Positions 23,298 to 35,590 are shown, numbered from the stretch's first letter. The stretch: DNA of 64,000 nucleotides from Cordilura impudica (GCA_963682025.1 OY821518.1:14032100-14096099), one strand, 5' to 3'. Numbers and translations: made by a program. The notes: generated by a model from the letters alone, not told the origin.

Positions 23298-24523
23298 AAG
23301 GGTTTTTCAACAGGGACGCTACAAAAGTAGAAAGACAGGGACAGCAAACGACGCCATATTTCTTGCCGGTCTTTTGAAATTTCTCTTCAGTAAGGTTTGC
23401 CATTTCATGATGGAAAGATATACGAGCCAACGAGTCGAAATTATTAAAATTTACTACCGAAATTCGGAGTCAGTGGGCTCAATGTTAAGAGTGATACGTC
23501 CAATTTATGGTCGTCATAATCGTCCTAGCAGATCAACAATTGAATCCACAGGCACAGTAGAAAATGTTCCCGTGCCAGTGAGATAAAGAAGTGCCCGTAG
23601 TGTCGAGAATATTGCTGCCGCTGAGGCTTCAGTTGAAGAGAGCCCAAATGTGTCTCTCACACGTCGTTCTCAAGCGTTGGGCATCTCTGTGACGTCGTTG
23701 TGGCGAATTTTGCGTAAAGATCTTGGCCTACATCCTTACAAGATCAAATTGACGCAGAAGCTTGTATGTTCGTGAATTGGGCTGAGCAAAAACTTAAAAA
23801 TGATTCGGATTTTCATCGAAAAATCATCTTCAGCGATGAGGCTCATTTCTGGCTGAATGGCTTCGTCAATAAACAAAATATGCGTTATTGGTCAGACAGA
23901 AATCCACACGTACTCCATGAGTCATCATTGCATCCCGAAAAAATTACGGTTTGGTACGGTTTATGGGCCGGCGGCGTCATTGGGCCGTATTTCTTCATTG
24001 ATGATCAAGATCGGCACGTTACTGTGAATGGGAATCGCTACCGTTCAATGATAACCGAATATTTTTGGCCGCAATTGGATGATATGGACTTGGAGGACTT
24101 GTGGTTCCAACAGGACGGCGCCACAAGCCACACAACGAATGTCACAACCAATTTATTGGAAACCAAGTTTGGAGAACGTATTATCTCACGAAATGGTCCA
24201 GTCGATTGGCCGCCTCGGTCGTGCGATTTGACGCCGTTGGACTATTTCCTGTAGGGCTACGTCAAGTCTATGGTCTATGCCAACAAGCCAGCGACGATTG
24301 ATGAACTTCGTACGAATATCGATTTAAGCTTGAAAACCGTCGAAAATTGGGTTCAACGTCTGACTTCTGTAAGCGTGACCGTGGTGGCCATGCAAAAGAG
24401 ATCGATTTCCATACATAATGGCATCGAACGTACTTTCACAGGAATAAAGAATTTCGTTGATATCCAAAACCGTTTTTGTTTTATTTAAAAAAACTTTTGT
24501 AGCGCTCTTATTGAAAAACTCTT
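23298..24523 (+). mobile_element. Mariner-type DNA transposon (copy B), internally deleted
   Basis: Second copy of the family at 4179-5482, in the opposite orientation. TA duplications lie at 23296-23297 and 24524-24525. The ends are AAGGGTTTTTCAACAGGGAC (left) and, inverted, AAGAGTTTTTCAATAAGAGC (right). At 1226 bp it is 78 bp shorter than copy A because of deletions in the coding region. Confidence 0.93.
23374..24488 (+). pseudogene. Mariner-type transposase (copy B), multiply broken
   Basis: The N-terminal part (23374-23586) keeps RYTSQRVEIIKIYYRNSES but lacks seven codons (GRLVEKF of copy A) and stops where copy A has CAA (here TAA). A deletion of roughly 35 bp near 23755-23765 removes the segment before MFVNWAEQKL. 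The catalytic part (23766-24254) retains FSDEAHFWLNG, QQDGATSHTT and SCDLTPLDYFL, so all three Asp remain. TGG after DYFL is TAG. Downstream, GYVKSMVYANKPATIDELR reads on in the correct frame. This copy lacks the G insertion of copy A, so the two were inactivated independently. Confidence 0.88.
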
Positions 24524-24525
24524 TA

Positions 24526-25860
24526 TTAAAAAAAATAATTCATTTCATAATTTTATCATGTTTCGCATAAAACTTATATATAGGACCTTTTAGTGGAGGT
24601 CCGAAACCATGATTTCGATATTTTCTTGAATTTTATCAAAAAAAAAAAAAATAAAACCGAAATTTTATTAAGCCAATTTGGTGCAACATGTACGCTAGAA
24701 GGTTAAAATTGTACATGTGTGATAAGTGTAAACCATATGACACTAACGCCACACATAATTACAAGCAACAAAAGTAGCAGCATCAGCCTCAGCCTCAGCA
24801 AAATCTATATCTTGCTTTAAACATCTGCAACTAGAAATGGAAACAGCACAACAACAACAAAAATAGTATAAAAATCAAAAAGATCTAAACGAAAGTGGAA
24901 GAAAAAAAATAAAAACAGTCAACAATGTGTTAAGTTAAGCGTGTGTCAAATATTTTCTTATTTGAAGTGACACTTTACGAGTGTTTCATCTCATTTTGAT
25001 GCTGCCGTTGGCTTTTGGGATTTTGATTTTTTTTTTCCTTTTTTTTTGTAGTCCAAAAACGAAAAAAACGTTTGAAATTCTATTTCACACATTTGTGTTG
25101 AAAACGTTGATTAGTTTTTTCTCTGTGTGTTTTTTTTTTTTGATTTTGAATAAGTAGTCATCATGCTTTTTGCTTTAATTTTATTAAGGATTTCCGGTTA
25201 TTTCTCTATCTCTAGCAAAAGATTGTTGTGTTTTTGAAAAATTAAAATGCTTCATATTTTTTTTTTTTTTTTTTTTAATTAATTTGTTTGTTTATAATAA
25301 ATATTATCATTTTATTTATTTACATAAGTGTTGTTGTTATCTTTTCAAATTTTGTTTAATTTATTTTAATTAATTTATTTAATAGTTTAACAAATATAAT
25401 TTTATAATAAATACAAACATTTATAGTAGAATATCTAATATATTTCGTTTCACTATTTTATACTATACAATTTCTATAAATACAATACAATTTTAGTGGA
25501 TTTTTTTTTTTTGTATCCATATGAAATGAAAGATGTTCGCATGTTTAATTTATGCTATTGATTTGGCGGATTCATAAAAAAAAGTTAAAAATAGTTTCTT
25601 ATTAAAAAATAACTTTATTTTTATCGTTTTTAGAAGGTATATAAAAATTTTATTTTGAATTAAAAAAAAAAGAAAAATCTAAATAATTTAAATTATTAAT
25701 CATCACAAACTTAAAAGATTTTTTTAAATTTAGGTCACGTACTGTTATTGCTATTTGGCAACCATTATAGTCTTTCTAAATTATTTAGTTTTATAGGATA
25801 TATTAACAATGAGTGATGTTACCTGTCTTTAGAAAAATAGTTTTAGGGAAGGAGAATTGA
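24526..25860. other. AT-rich intergenic DNA
   Basis: No gene. About 24660-24705 repeats sequence from 13.15 kb. A short CAG-type run near 24778-24800 and poly-T tracts occur. The GA microsatellite (GAGAGAGAGAG) at about 25858-25885 marks its right end. Confidence 0.5.
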
Positions 25861-25882
25861 GAGAGAGAGAGAGATAGAAAGA

Positions 25883-26018
25883 GAAAATTGTGTGTACTTA
25901 GATAACAGATTTGTTGTGGCTACCAACCGAATTTCGATAAAGTTAATAACCGAATGCAAGTATAATTCTATTGTCTTATCAGTAAATATTTTATCACAAT
26001 AGAACATGGTTAGTTGCC
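25883..26018 (+). repeat. Small MITE-like repeat, copy 1 (truncated)
   Basis: Shares CTACCAACCGAATTTCGATA and CACAATAGAACATGGTTAGT with copies at 33189-33417 (inverted) and 41823-41996. The fuller copies have ends of the type (CA)CAGAAAA..TTTTCTGTGTG. Confidence 0.55.
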
Positions 26019-26227
26019 ATAGATGGGCATTTTGTAGTACAAGTAAAATTTAAGTAAAAATTAATTTTTACTGATATTGCAATTTGATTTTCATTATCAG
26101 TAAATTTTTACTGATGCCTGCAAAATATTAAATTTTTACTGATAATGAAATTTAATTTGCAAGTTAAATATCATTATCAGTAAAAATTAATTGAATTTCA
26201 TTAAAATTTTTTTTCCAAAAATAAAAT
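26019..26227. repeat. Cluster of short palindromic ACTGATAATG-type repeats
   Basis: Direct and inverted copies of TTATCAGTAAAAATTAAT and TTTTTACTGAT recur four to five times within about 170 bp. This is a local structure with foldback potential and no coding. Confidence 0.55.
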
Positions 26228-26229
26228 TA

Positions 26230-28372
26230 CAGTAGAATTCATTTATAGCGACCTCGGTTATAACGACCATCCGTTTATAACGGCGGATTTTCAAAGAAAT
26301 ATTGGTTCTTCATTGCTTATACATGCGCAACCATTCGCTTAGAACGACTCCGGTTTTAACGACTATCAGCTTTTAACGACCAATTTGCGCGTCTGCTTTG
26401 GAATGAAGTTTCGGTTATAACGACGATGTCACTTCTGCGTATTTTATTTTTTGGTTTTTCTTTCCATTTTTTTGTCGCCACCCAACACTAAATGAAGAAA
26501 CATGTGTATAATATGGGGAATCACAGAATTTGTTTTCGCCTATCTCAAACTGAGTGTGGAAAAGATAAAAAATAAATTTGCATACCAGTTTGAATCGTGA
26601 ACGCGAATGAACATATGAACATTCTTTCTTTAATTACCAGCGGTGTTAAAAAAAGTTTTTTAATTTACATAAGAAATTGTAATCCAGATCAACCAAACGC
26701 AGGGAAGGCACTTTTACTTGGATAAATACTGAGTAAATATGTATGAATGTGCATATGCTTTTTCCAAAATGAACGTTAAAAAACGTAAAGTGTTCTCCAT
26801 AAAAGAGAAGGCTGAAATTTTGCTGAAACTAGAAACTGGTTCTACAAATGCAGCACTATTCTGTTTCGCATTCGACTATCAGTACGATATGGAAAAACCG
26901 AGACGCAATTCGTAAGTGTTTTGAATCTGAGAACATGCAAAGGAAACGTATGCGTTCTGCTCAAGATTCTGATATAGAACAAGCTCTTTTGCAATGGTTC
27001 AAGACGCAAAGATATAAAAATACTATAGTAACTACGTCCATACTTCAAATGAAGGCAGAGGAAATAGCCCAACTTCTTGGAAAAGATTACAATTGCACTG
27101 AAAGCTGGATTTACCGTTTTCGAGAGCGCCATAATATAGTTTTAGGAACAATTTCTGGTGAGGCTTGCAGTATCGACAAAAGTCAATGCAGCGACTGGCT
27201 AGTTTCAGTATGGCCTAAAATACGAGAGGGATATCAAGCACAAGACATTTTTAATGTGGATGAAGCAGGGCTCTTTTATAAGCCTTAAATTCAAAGGTGA
27301 AAGGTGCTGTGGTGGTAAACAATCAAAGGAAAGAATAACCTTGCTGGTTGGAGGTAATATGGATGGGTCCGAAAAAAAGAAAATGCTTCTCATTGGAAAA
27401 TCTAAAATGCCGCGGTGTTTCAAGCATGTAAAATCATTACCTGTAGATTATAAAGGAAATAAAAAGGCATGGATAACCTCAGAAATTTTTGAACGCATTT
27501 TGCGCGATTAGGACAGCAGTTTGAAGAAATATAAAAGAAAAATTTTACTACTTGTAGATAATTGTCCAGCACATCCAAATGTTCAAAATCTGTCTTCAAT
27601 AAAATTAGTTGTCCTACCACCTAATACAACGTCCGTCTTACAGCCTTAGATGTTTGAAGAGCAATTATCGCAAACAACTAATGCTAAAAATTATTCGCGA
27701 TACAGACAATAACCACAAAGCACCATTACTTTGTTAGATGCTATTGACATGGTGGCCTCCGCTTGGCAAAGTGTAAAATCAACAACAATAGCTAACTCTT
27801 TCCGATATGCGGGACTACTTCCAGCCGAAAGTGCGTGCCCAGATGCATATTTCGAAGATGAAGATGATATTCCTCTTTCGTTGCTACAGGAAACATACAA
27901 AAATATGCAACAAGTAGCCGAATGTATTGATTGGGATGAGTTCGTAAACGTGGATGACAATGTCGTAACATCGTAAGAGCCTTCATTGAGAGAAATCGTG
28001 GAGAGCACAAAAGAAAATGAGGAAATTCACAGCGATAATGAACCAGATGACGATGATGAGCCAATCAAAATTCCCACTAGGACAGAAACCTTGAGTGCGG
28101 TGCACACTTTAAAACAGTTTTTGCGATTAGGGGGTTCTGATATATCAGAGAGTTTATATAGTTCCGTAGAAGTTATTGAAAGTAAATTATTACATGAAAT
28201 TATTGTAAATAGAAAACAAACCACGATTCCAAACTATTTTCAACCTCAATAAACATGAATATACATGATAAAAAAAAAACTTATTTTGTGCACCTATTCG
28301 GATACAACGACGTTCCGTTATAACGAAGAATATTTCCGGTCCCTTGGAGGTTGCTATAACCGAATTCTACTG
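26230..28372 (+). mobile_element. pogo/Tigger-type DNA transposon, complete ends
   Basis: The element starts CAGTAGAATTC at 26230 and ends with its inverse at 28372, flanked by TA (26228-26229, 28373-28374). The left subterminal region has at least five copies of a (T/G)TTATAACGAC-like motif (GGTTATAACGACC, TTTATAACGGC, TTTTAACGAC); the right end has GTTATAACGAAG and inverted forms. These are probable transposase binding sites. At 2143 bp with a TA duplication and a CENP-B-like transposase, it fits pogo/Tigger. Confidence 0.92.
26769..28252 (+). pseudogene. pogo/Tigger transposase, several lesions
   Basis: Starts MNVKKRKVFSIKEKAEILLK, the CENP-B-type N-terminal helix-turn-helix. The frame breaks after TNAALF and resumes as HSTISTIWKNRDAIRKCFES (from 26848). 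A second DNA-binding part follows (QALLQWFKTQR..AEEIAQLLGK..GWIYRF-like, here SWIYRFRERH). The catalytic region has [12 protein letters not shown] (first Asp), [17 protein letters not shown], then LLLVDNCPAHPN (second Asp) and LPPNTTSVLQP. The codons that normally give MDQGVI, with the third Asp, are missing at about 27648. The sequence continues out of frame with CLKSNYRKQLMLKIIRDTD. The C-terminus (27731-28252) has LLDAIDMVASAW, STTIANSFRYAGL and an acidic tail. Stops lie at 27286, 27509 and 27974. Relatives have about 450-550 residues. Inactive because of the lost Asp. Confidence 0.9.
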
Positions 28373-28409
28373 TATATCATTCACTTTTATTATGTTTCAT
28401 TTCAGTAAA

Positions 28410-28786
28410 TCTATAATATTAATAGGCTAGGCAATTTTTTGTGACCGATGTTTTGTTCTACCGTTTTATCCCGATTTCGACCAAGCCTATATTATTTGAA
28501 AGGTATTTCTTTTTAGCCGTTTTGCAGATTTACAGAATTTTAAATTTTTTCCTTTATTTTGAGTAAATTGCATTTAAAGTTGCTACTAACACATACTTAA
28601 AATTATACAATACGATGTGTGTGTTTATTAAATTTGTTAATGTGTTTGTAATAAAAATGAGTTTGTTTTTTGTGTTAATTTGTGAATTGGCTATAATTGA
28701 TTAGCATACCTTTAGGGTCTTTATTTAATGAAAAAACAAAATTTCCTAGAATTTGCACTTGAATTTCGAGGGCTGGTATCTGCTAG
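28410..28786 (+). mobile_element. Non-autonomous Helitron, copy 6
   Basis: Begins TCTATAATATTAATAGGC after A and ends CTGCTAG before T. The 3' palindrome has one change (CTTGAATTTCGAG). It lies 37 bp from the end of the pogo element. Confidence 0.82.
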
Positions 28787-28854
28787 TATTTTTTAAACTC
28801 TTTCCTTTAACTCATACTCACTGTTCGTCTGTCTGTCTGCCATGGGGCAACCCT

Positions 28855-29612
28855 AATCCCCTCATCTAATTGATCTGAAACTTGGTCTACAGTCTTGGTG
28901 TAACTACAGATAAATTTTGGGGTAGTCACGCATAGTCATGCATAGTCACGCACAGTCACGGAATGATTTAACACCCTTTTCCCCTTATCCGATCGATCTG
29001 AAACTTGGTCGATAGACTTGCTGTGAAAAAAGATTAACTTTGACATAGTCACGCACAGTCACGCACTGTCACGGAGTGATTTAAACCAATTTCCCCTTAT
29101 CTGATCGATCTGAAACTTGGTCGATAGACTTGTTGTGAAAAAAGATTAACTTTGACATAGTCACGCTTATTCACGCATAGTCACGCACAGTCACGGAGTG
29201 ATTTAAGACCCATTTCCCCTTATCCGATCGATCTGAAACTTGGTCCACAGACTTGTAGTGAAAAAAGATTAACTTTGACATAGTCACGCACAGTCACGCA
29301 TAGTAACGCACTTGTAGTGAAAAAAGATTAACTTTGACATAGTCACGCTTATTCACGCATAGTCACGCACAGTCACGGAGTGATTTAACATCCTTTTCCC
29401 CTTATCCGATCGATCCGAAACTTTGTGGCCAAAGATTAATTTTAAGACAGTCCCACACACTCACGCATAGTCCTGTCCAGTCACGAAGTGATTTAAAACC
29501 CATTTTCCCTCATCCAATCAATCTGAAACTTTGTCCATAGACTTGCTGTGGCCAAAGATTAATTTTAAGATAGTCACGCAAAGTCACGCACAGTCACAGA
29601 GTGATTCAAAAC
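28855..29612 (+). repeat. Tandem repeat, about 118-bp unit with internal GTCACGCA repeats
   Basis: Six or seven units. Each holds TTTCCCCTTATCCGATCGAT, CTGAAACTTGGTC.ATAGACTTG, GAAAAAAGATTAACTTTGAC and a variable number of AGTCACGCA/CAGTCACGG motifs ending GAGTGATTTAA. Starts are near 28855, 28976, 29091, 29213, 29394 and 29504. The spacings of 110-180 bp reflect variable numbers of the short motif. Non-coding minisatellite. Confidence 0.88.
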
Positions 29613-29887
29613 TCATATGCATAAGGAAAAAAAAGCTTTTTAATAAAAACTTTGTTTTTATGGGTTAGATTATTTTATAAAATAATTAACGTGTTTCCAG
29701 TGACTCGGGAAATTGTTTTCAAACAAACATTTTTATACCTGACGTGCAACGAGACGCAACGACAAATTGTGTAAAAATCACAATACTATTAAAAACGTGT
29801 TTCTAAAATACAATACCCCATAACCCATCATCTACACCTGTAGAACGATTTTTTCATTCGCTGGGGTTGTGAATCGCACCTGAATGC

Positions 29888-30244
29888 AAAATTCGAGTGC
29901 AAATTCTAGGAAATTTTATTTTTTCATTAAATAAAGACCCTAAAGGTATGCTAATCAATTATAGACAATTCACAAATCAACACAAAAAACAAACTCATTT
30001 TTTTACAAACACATTAACAAATTTAATAAACACACACATAGCATTGTATAATTTTATGTATGTGTTAGTAGCAATTTTAAATGCAATTTACTCAAAATAA
30101 AGGAAAAAATTTAAAAATCTCTAAATCTGATGAGCAGCTAAAAAGAAATACCTTCCAAATAATATACGTTTGGTCAAAATCGGGATAAAACGGTAGAACG
30201 AAACATCGGTCACAAGAATACGCCTAGCCTATTAATATTATAGA
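29888..30244 (-). mobile_element. Non-autonomous Helitron, copy 7, 3' end truncated
   Basis: Minus-strand copy with an intact TCTATAATATTAATAGGC start at 30244. The 3' end is cut within the palindrome, so the CTAG terminus is gone. With copy 6 it brackets the 118-bp tandem repeat in inverted orientation. Confidence 0.75.
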
Positions 30245-31579
30245 TTTGGAAACAAAAACGCAGCGATGCAAATTTAGAACTTTTCGCGCTAGATTAACGC
30301 TTTTTATCTACTAAAAAGCGTATTTAAAAAAGCGCTAAATTGGCGCTTTTCATTTTGCGTTTTTTAGCGCCTTTTAACAAAATCGTACGTATTAAAATAA
30401 CTTTTCTCCAAATTTAAACCTTCTGGTCAAAGGGGCTCATAAGTGGTGCTCCAATTCGTCAGTAAGACAAAAATTATAGAGCAAGATATATAAGTGGATT
30501 AATACAGATTCCACTACGCCCAGAAAAATTCCGATGGTATTGCCAACCACACGGCTTATAGAAAGAGCCATTAAATCGATTCTGGATATGCGGCTTGATT
30601 TGAAAACTCATTTTACGTAGATAATAAAAAGTCATTTAAGACGGTGCCTATAGACAACATTGTATATTTAGCTTATAAGTCCCGTAATTTTTATTTTTTT
30701 CTCCTACGGTTTTTTTCTTAGAGTAGCTTGATATATTTATTGTGCAAGCATAATTGCAAATATTTTGTTGTTAGTATTGATAGAGATCACTTGAGAGCCA
30801 ATCTTATTTGATTTTTTTTCTGCAAAAAGTCAGTTCAAAAATAATCAAAAAAAAAAAGTAATAAAGATATTTAAAAGTTTAAATTTAATTGCTTTAAAAT
30901 ATTGTTTAAAGGTAAGAAAATTAAAAAAAAAATAAAAAATACTTTAAGATGGTGGTCAGTCAATTTTCAAACACAACGTTGCCTATAGGAAACATTTCAT
31001 ACGACTTTGAGATTAATATCAATTCATATTTAGGTCTAAACTAACAACACCATAAACTTGAAAAATGTTTAACCACGGCCCAATTAATTCGGGCATGAAA
31101 GGGTTAATATATGCGTTGTCTAAAATATGAGGTGTGCTGTCATAAATGCAGTTTTCATTTTTTAGCTCGATCCAATGGTGCCTTTTGGTGCCCAGTGGGT
31201 CCCAAAGTAACCAAAGTGTGTTTATGTGGGGAAAATATAACTTTTTTTCAGATTTCACGAAAATTTCGTTCTACAATTTAATGTTTTCAACAAGTTGTTA
31301 TATGAATCGATTTCACTATTGAATTGTCTTTTCAAGAAGCTCTATAGCCACAAAATCGAATAAAATCTCGCCAAGAAATAGTAAATGCCCCGGACACTTT
31401 TGTGCCAAAAAAAAAAAAAAGTAGGCCATGAAATTTGATGGCACTTTTTCCAACTTTGAGAAATTGACTAAAGCCAAAGTTTTTTTTTTGGTCTCTATAC
31501 TTAAAAGCACTCAGATCAGAAGTATTGTTTTATAACCATGTTGTTAACCTACTGCCCAATTAGACCGAAAATGGGTAAT
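30245..31579. other. AT-rich intergenic DNA
   Basis: No gene recognised. Near 30285-30380 several AAAGCGC/GCGCTTTT motifs in both orientations make a compact foldback cluster. Confidence 0.5.
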
Positions 31580-32361
31580 TATACCCTATACCACTATGTG
31601 GTTTGGGTATAATGACTTTGTCATGCTGTTTGTAACAACCAAAAATATTTGACCTAGACCCATCTTCAATTATACCGATCGAATCAGAATCACTTTTTGA
31701 GTTGATTTAACAATGTCCGTCCGTCCGTCCGTCCGTCTGTGTGTCCATGTAAACCTTGTAATCAAACTGCAGGTCGCAAATATGAATATATTTTGATGAA
31801 ATTTGGTATATAAGCTTTTATCGGCCATGGGATGAACGCTATTGAAATTGGTGAGAATCGGTCCATGTTCAGACCTAGCCCCCATACAAATTACCCCTAT
31901 GAAATCGACATAAATTGCCATAAGATCCAAATTGTCATATAGATCTTACTCAAATTGGGTTTGTATGCGTTCATTACATCCATTAATGAATAGTCCAAAA
32001 ATGATCCCTTTGGCCCCATATAGAGCTGCTTCCCGATCTTCACTTAAATCTATTTTAAAAAAAAATATTGCACTGATTCTTCTCAAATTTTGTTTGTATA
32101 TATTTTTGCAAAATGCAAGAGACTTTACCAAACATGGTCAGGATCGGTCCATTTTTTGACCTAGTCCCCATATAGATATATCATCCGATATGAACTTTTT
32201 CATATCCGCAGCCAAAAAAATTAATAAAAATCCCACTCAAATTTGGTTTATGCTTATTTTCTATGTCCAGTTAGTTGGGCCTAAGAGATAGGGTTTCTAA
32301 ACGCATGGTATAGGGTATCGTATAGTCGGTCTAGACTGACTATAATTTTCTTACTTGTTTT
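31580..32361 (+). mobile_element. DINE-1-like element, copy 4
   Basis: Starts TATACCCTATACCACTATGT, has the CCGTCCGTCCGTCCGTCTGT microsatellite and ends with a near-perfect palindrome (TATAGTCGGTCTAGACTGAC, one change) and ATTTTCTTACTTG. One of the best preserved copies. Confidence 0.77.
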
Positions 32362-33188
32362 TTTGATAAAGTTTTGAAAACTCATTTTTCAAGTTTTAAA
32401 AAATTTTCTTAAACAAAATTTTAAAAATGGATCTGGCACTTTAACGTTTTGTTAAATATATATTAGAGATTCATTGTGTGAATTTTTAGGTAAATCTCTC
32501 TGCTAGATTTCTTTTTTTCAGTGATTTATTTTTTGTGGATTTCGAGAAAAATTTGATTTTTGTTAAATGTTCAGTAAATGTAATCTCTCTAAATACTTTG
32601 TATCAAAAATTAATCAGTTTTCTACTTTTATATGTTATATTTTATCTTAATAGCCTAGGGTTACGGAAAAAAATAATATGACCATTAACCTTTTTGGACT
32701 TGTGGTCACATATGTCCCCCAGCTAATAAAAGACAACTTATTCAAAAAATTTTAATATTTTGTAAGTGCTGTTGAATTTATAGATGTGACGCTTAAGACA
32801 TAATAAGAAAATGGGCAAGTCTTCCATGCTTAAAATTTGGGATAAATCGGAGGACGTTAAGCCATTATTTGCAAAGGCCAGCTTTGCATTTTAAGATATT
32901 TTAAATAAAGATTACCGAAAATGAGTTTTTCCATTTAACTCCATGAAACCTCTATTTGGAATTTAAGAAATATAATTTGCTTAATTTTTTCTTGTTTTAC
33001 CCTTCAGTGATCGTGGCACCAAAATAATCCATTGTGATATATCTTTGGTGCAATTATCAGAATTACAATTTTATCAGAATTACAAATAGTGATTTTAGAA
33101 TTCGAAACCTAAAGATCACATAAAACTTTTTGAAGGCTTATATCGATTATTAAAAAAGTTACACAAATATGATAATTGCACCTACTTA
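32362..33188. other. AT-rich intergenic DNA
   Basis: No gene, RNA or repeat recognised. Confidence 0.5.
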
Positions 33189-33417
33189 CAGAAAAAAGAA
33201 TAACCAACCGAATTGTTAAAAAGGTTTACAACTATATTTTCAATTGTATCAACCGAAATATAATAGCAACTAACCATTTTCTATTGTAATTACATATTTA
33301 CTGTTAAGAACATAGAATTGAAATCGTAATCAGCTCGAAATTCTATTATTAGCTTTATAATAATACGATTGATAATAAATTCAGTAGTGTCTACTGAATC
33401 CGTTTTCTGTGTGTAAG
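33189..33417 (-). repeat. Small MITE-like repeat, copy 2
   Basis: The ends are CTTACAGAAAAAAG and, inverted, CTTACACACAGAAAA. The interior shares TACAATAGAAAATGGTTAGT and ATTCGGTTGGT with the copies at 25883 and 41823. Confidence 0.55.
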
Positions 33418-33759
33418 CATAAATTGGATTATGTGGAGGATTAGATCTAAAAGGCACTGTTTTGACAATAATATTGAAGAATCGGAAAAAGAATTAATGA
33501 ACACAAGGTAATTGAGCTAAATTAAGATCAATCCAACAACATGAAAGAAAATTTCTTATATCAGCGTGAACAATATTTTTTTAAACAAGTCAAAATTCGG
33601 CTGTGAAGTATATTAGGTACCCTCTACATCGGTTTTACGTTTACAGTAATATCTGGACTTATTGTACTATTTATAACAAATATAAAGAAAATAATTGAAA
33701 AAGCAACAATTTAATAATTTGATTTTTAAAATTTTTTAAAATTTTTAAATTTTTTATTG

Positions 33760-34020
33760 GTGTCTTTATCTTTTTGGACATATCTCGGCACAATTATGCA
33801 CGATTTACCACATTTTCAATACCAAGCAGTTCGAAATAATGGCAAATAATATTGTTAATAACTTTAACCAGGAAAATGGTTTGTTTTGTAAATGAGCGTG
33901 ATTTCAACATACAGGCGGACAGACGGACATCAACTCGAGTTTTTATAAGGATCAAGAATATATATTTTATGAGGTCACAAATGCATTTTGCATTACAACG
34001 GATGTGTGGAGGGTATAACA
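33760..34020 (-). repeat. INE-1/DINE-like fragment of a second type
   Basis: Contains CAGGCGGACAGACGGACATC followed by AACTCGAG, GGATCAAGAATATATA and GGAGGGTATAACA. This order (GGAC microsatellite, TCGA-containing block, GATCAAGAATATATA, terminal GGGTATAA) is what I recall of the Drosophila INE-1 terminal part. It differs in sequence from the six DINE-like copies described here. Confidence 0.55.
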
Positions 34021-34199
34021 AACCCTAAAGATTTTATTAACTTTATAATAAAATCTTGAAATCTTTGAAAAAAATCTTAACCTCAACAACACAGGCAACG
34101 AAATTCCGATTTTGAAATTATCAATATTCGTTGTAGATATATAGACTTTTCCGTACTCCGTACACTGTAAATTCTTTAATACATATTAAATATGAACTA

Positions 34200-35360
34200 G
34201 TTAATTCTAGTGATTATTCCTAGCGGCTAACGGTTAAGGCCTAAGATGTACCAGTGCTATCCTTTTAGGGGGATAACTGGTAGTAGTATGAACTGATTAT
34301 GATACACAGCCTCACCAAAGGCTATAAATTCGTACTAAGGGTAAGTCATGATTAGCCCAATGAATATGATTCTCTTGACGGAGATGGTTCGAACGACAAC
34401 AGATACTACTGACTGGGAGGTGTTAAAGCATTCCAGATGAAAAGGTTGCTCACATCCCCACTTTAATTTGTAATACCCGGTGGTTGAGGGATTGAAGGTT
34501 ACATGAGTCGAACCCTATTCTAGATGCTTAATCGATGAGGACATCGTCCTGTGAAGATGGCTGTGAACAGTATAGTAGACAAGAGTGTGGAACATGAGTG
34601 GAGCCCTATTTTAGGTGCCATCGAAACCGATGTGCAGTGGAGGTAGCTGTAAATAGTCTAGTAGACAGTAGTGTTTGGTGGTTGCTGGGTGAGTTGAAGA
34701 GGAGTCCAGGAATCTCTGAGTCAGCTAGACTGTTAGCACGATCAGTTCGGAACATGAGTTGTATAGACAAGGGTGTTGGATGTTGGTACAAGGAGTGTCG
34801 GAAGTTGGGTATGTTCTTGTTCGGGTTATCAATGCTTGATTATCTGTGATGAATCATCAAAATGACTTTATAGAAACGGCCCCCCCGGGGAAGTGTCAGT
34901 GGTTACCCATATTGCGGGAAGAGCAAAGCTCGATGTGGTGTTGCGTTCAACTCGGGTGATACGACCCATAGAGTAGCAGAATTTTGGATAGGCTCAAACT
35001 CTCAGCAAGAGGTGAGATCTTGCTAAAACATGTCTCTAAATTGCTACCGTCTTATGGCGGGGCGATGGGTAGACGCATAGTTTCTTTCCAATGTTTAATC
35101 ACCGTGAGATAAGTATTCAAGGCAGGAGCGCTTACGTTAAACACCAGAGACTTAGTGCAGTGTGTGCCCATGTATGTTAGTTGCTATAAAATTTCTGTTG
35201 ATAGAATCGAAAATTCAGTTGTTAAACTTTAGAACAATTCGGTTGGCGAATTTTGTTCTGTATGTAGGGGCCAGGACATTTTTTGCGGGGAATTTATTCT
35301 ACATACGGTTAATACGACTGATAAACAAAGATCCGGTATCAAAAAGCAGGCTCTAGGAAT
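34200..35360. repeat. GC-richer unclassified island with a local duplication
   Basis: Base composition shifts to near-balanced, unlike its surroundings. A block starting ACATGAGTCGAACCCTATT (about 34501) is repeated in diverged form (ACATGAGTGGAGCCCTATTT) at about 34592, each copy ending TAGTAGACA.GAGTGT-like. Open frames on both strands are short and carry no domain I recognise. It may be part of an unidentified retroelement or host sequence. Confidence 0.4.
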
Positions 35361-35435
35361 AAGTTTTTTTTTTTACCAACGCAAAGAGCAATAAGCTTTT
35401 CTATGAGTTCACTGTATTCGAGTTCACAACTTCCA

Positions 35436-35590
35436 ATTGTATTTCAGAAAACATCAATTGATTTTCAGAAAGTATTAATTGTATCAAATGTGTCAGAAAT
35501 TTTTAAATAGATTTCAGAAAATATCAATTTAGTTTCAGAAAATATTAATTGAACGAAAATTTTTCATTGTTTCTATCAGTGATTTGCAGC
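35436..35590 (+). repeat. Minisatellite-like TTTCAGAAAATATCAATTGA repeats
   Basis: Variants of TTTCAGAAAATATCAATTGA occur several times here, again at about 35845-35910, and inverted or direct at 36336-36420 around the MITE, as well as at about 41035-41100. Confidence 0.6.

Noticed and set aside
28855..29612. CRISPR-like array of GTCACGCA repeats
   Set aside because: Eukaryotic window, units of variable spacing with conserved interiors, no cas genes; a minisatellite fits better.
34200..35360. Candidate ribosomal RNA or snRNA because of higher GC content
   Set aside because: No rRNA or snRNA signature sequence was recognised; it is left as unclassified.
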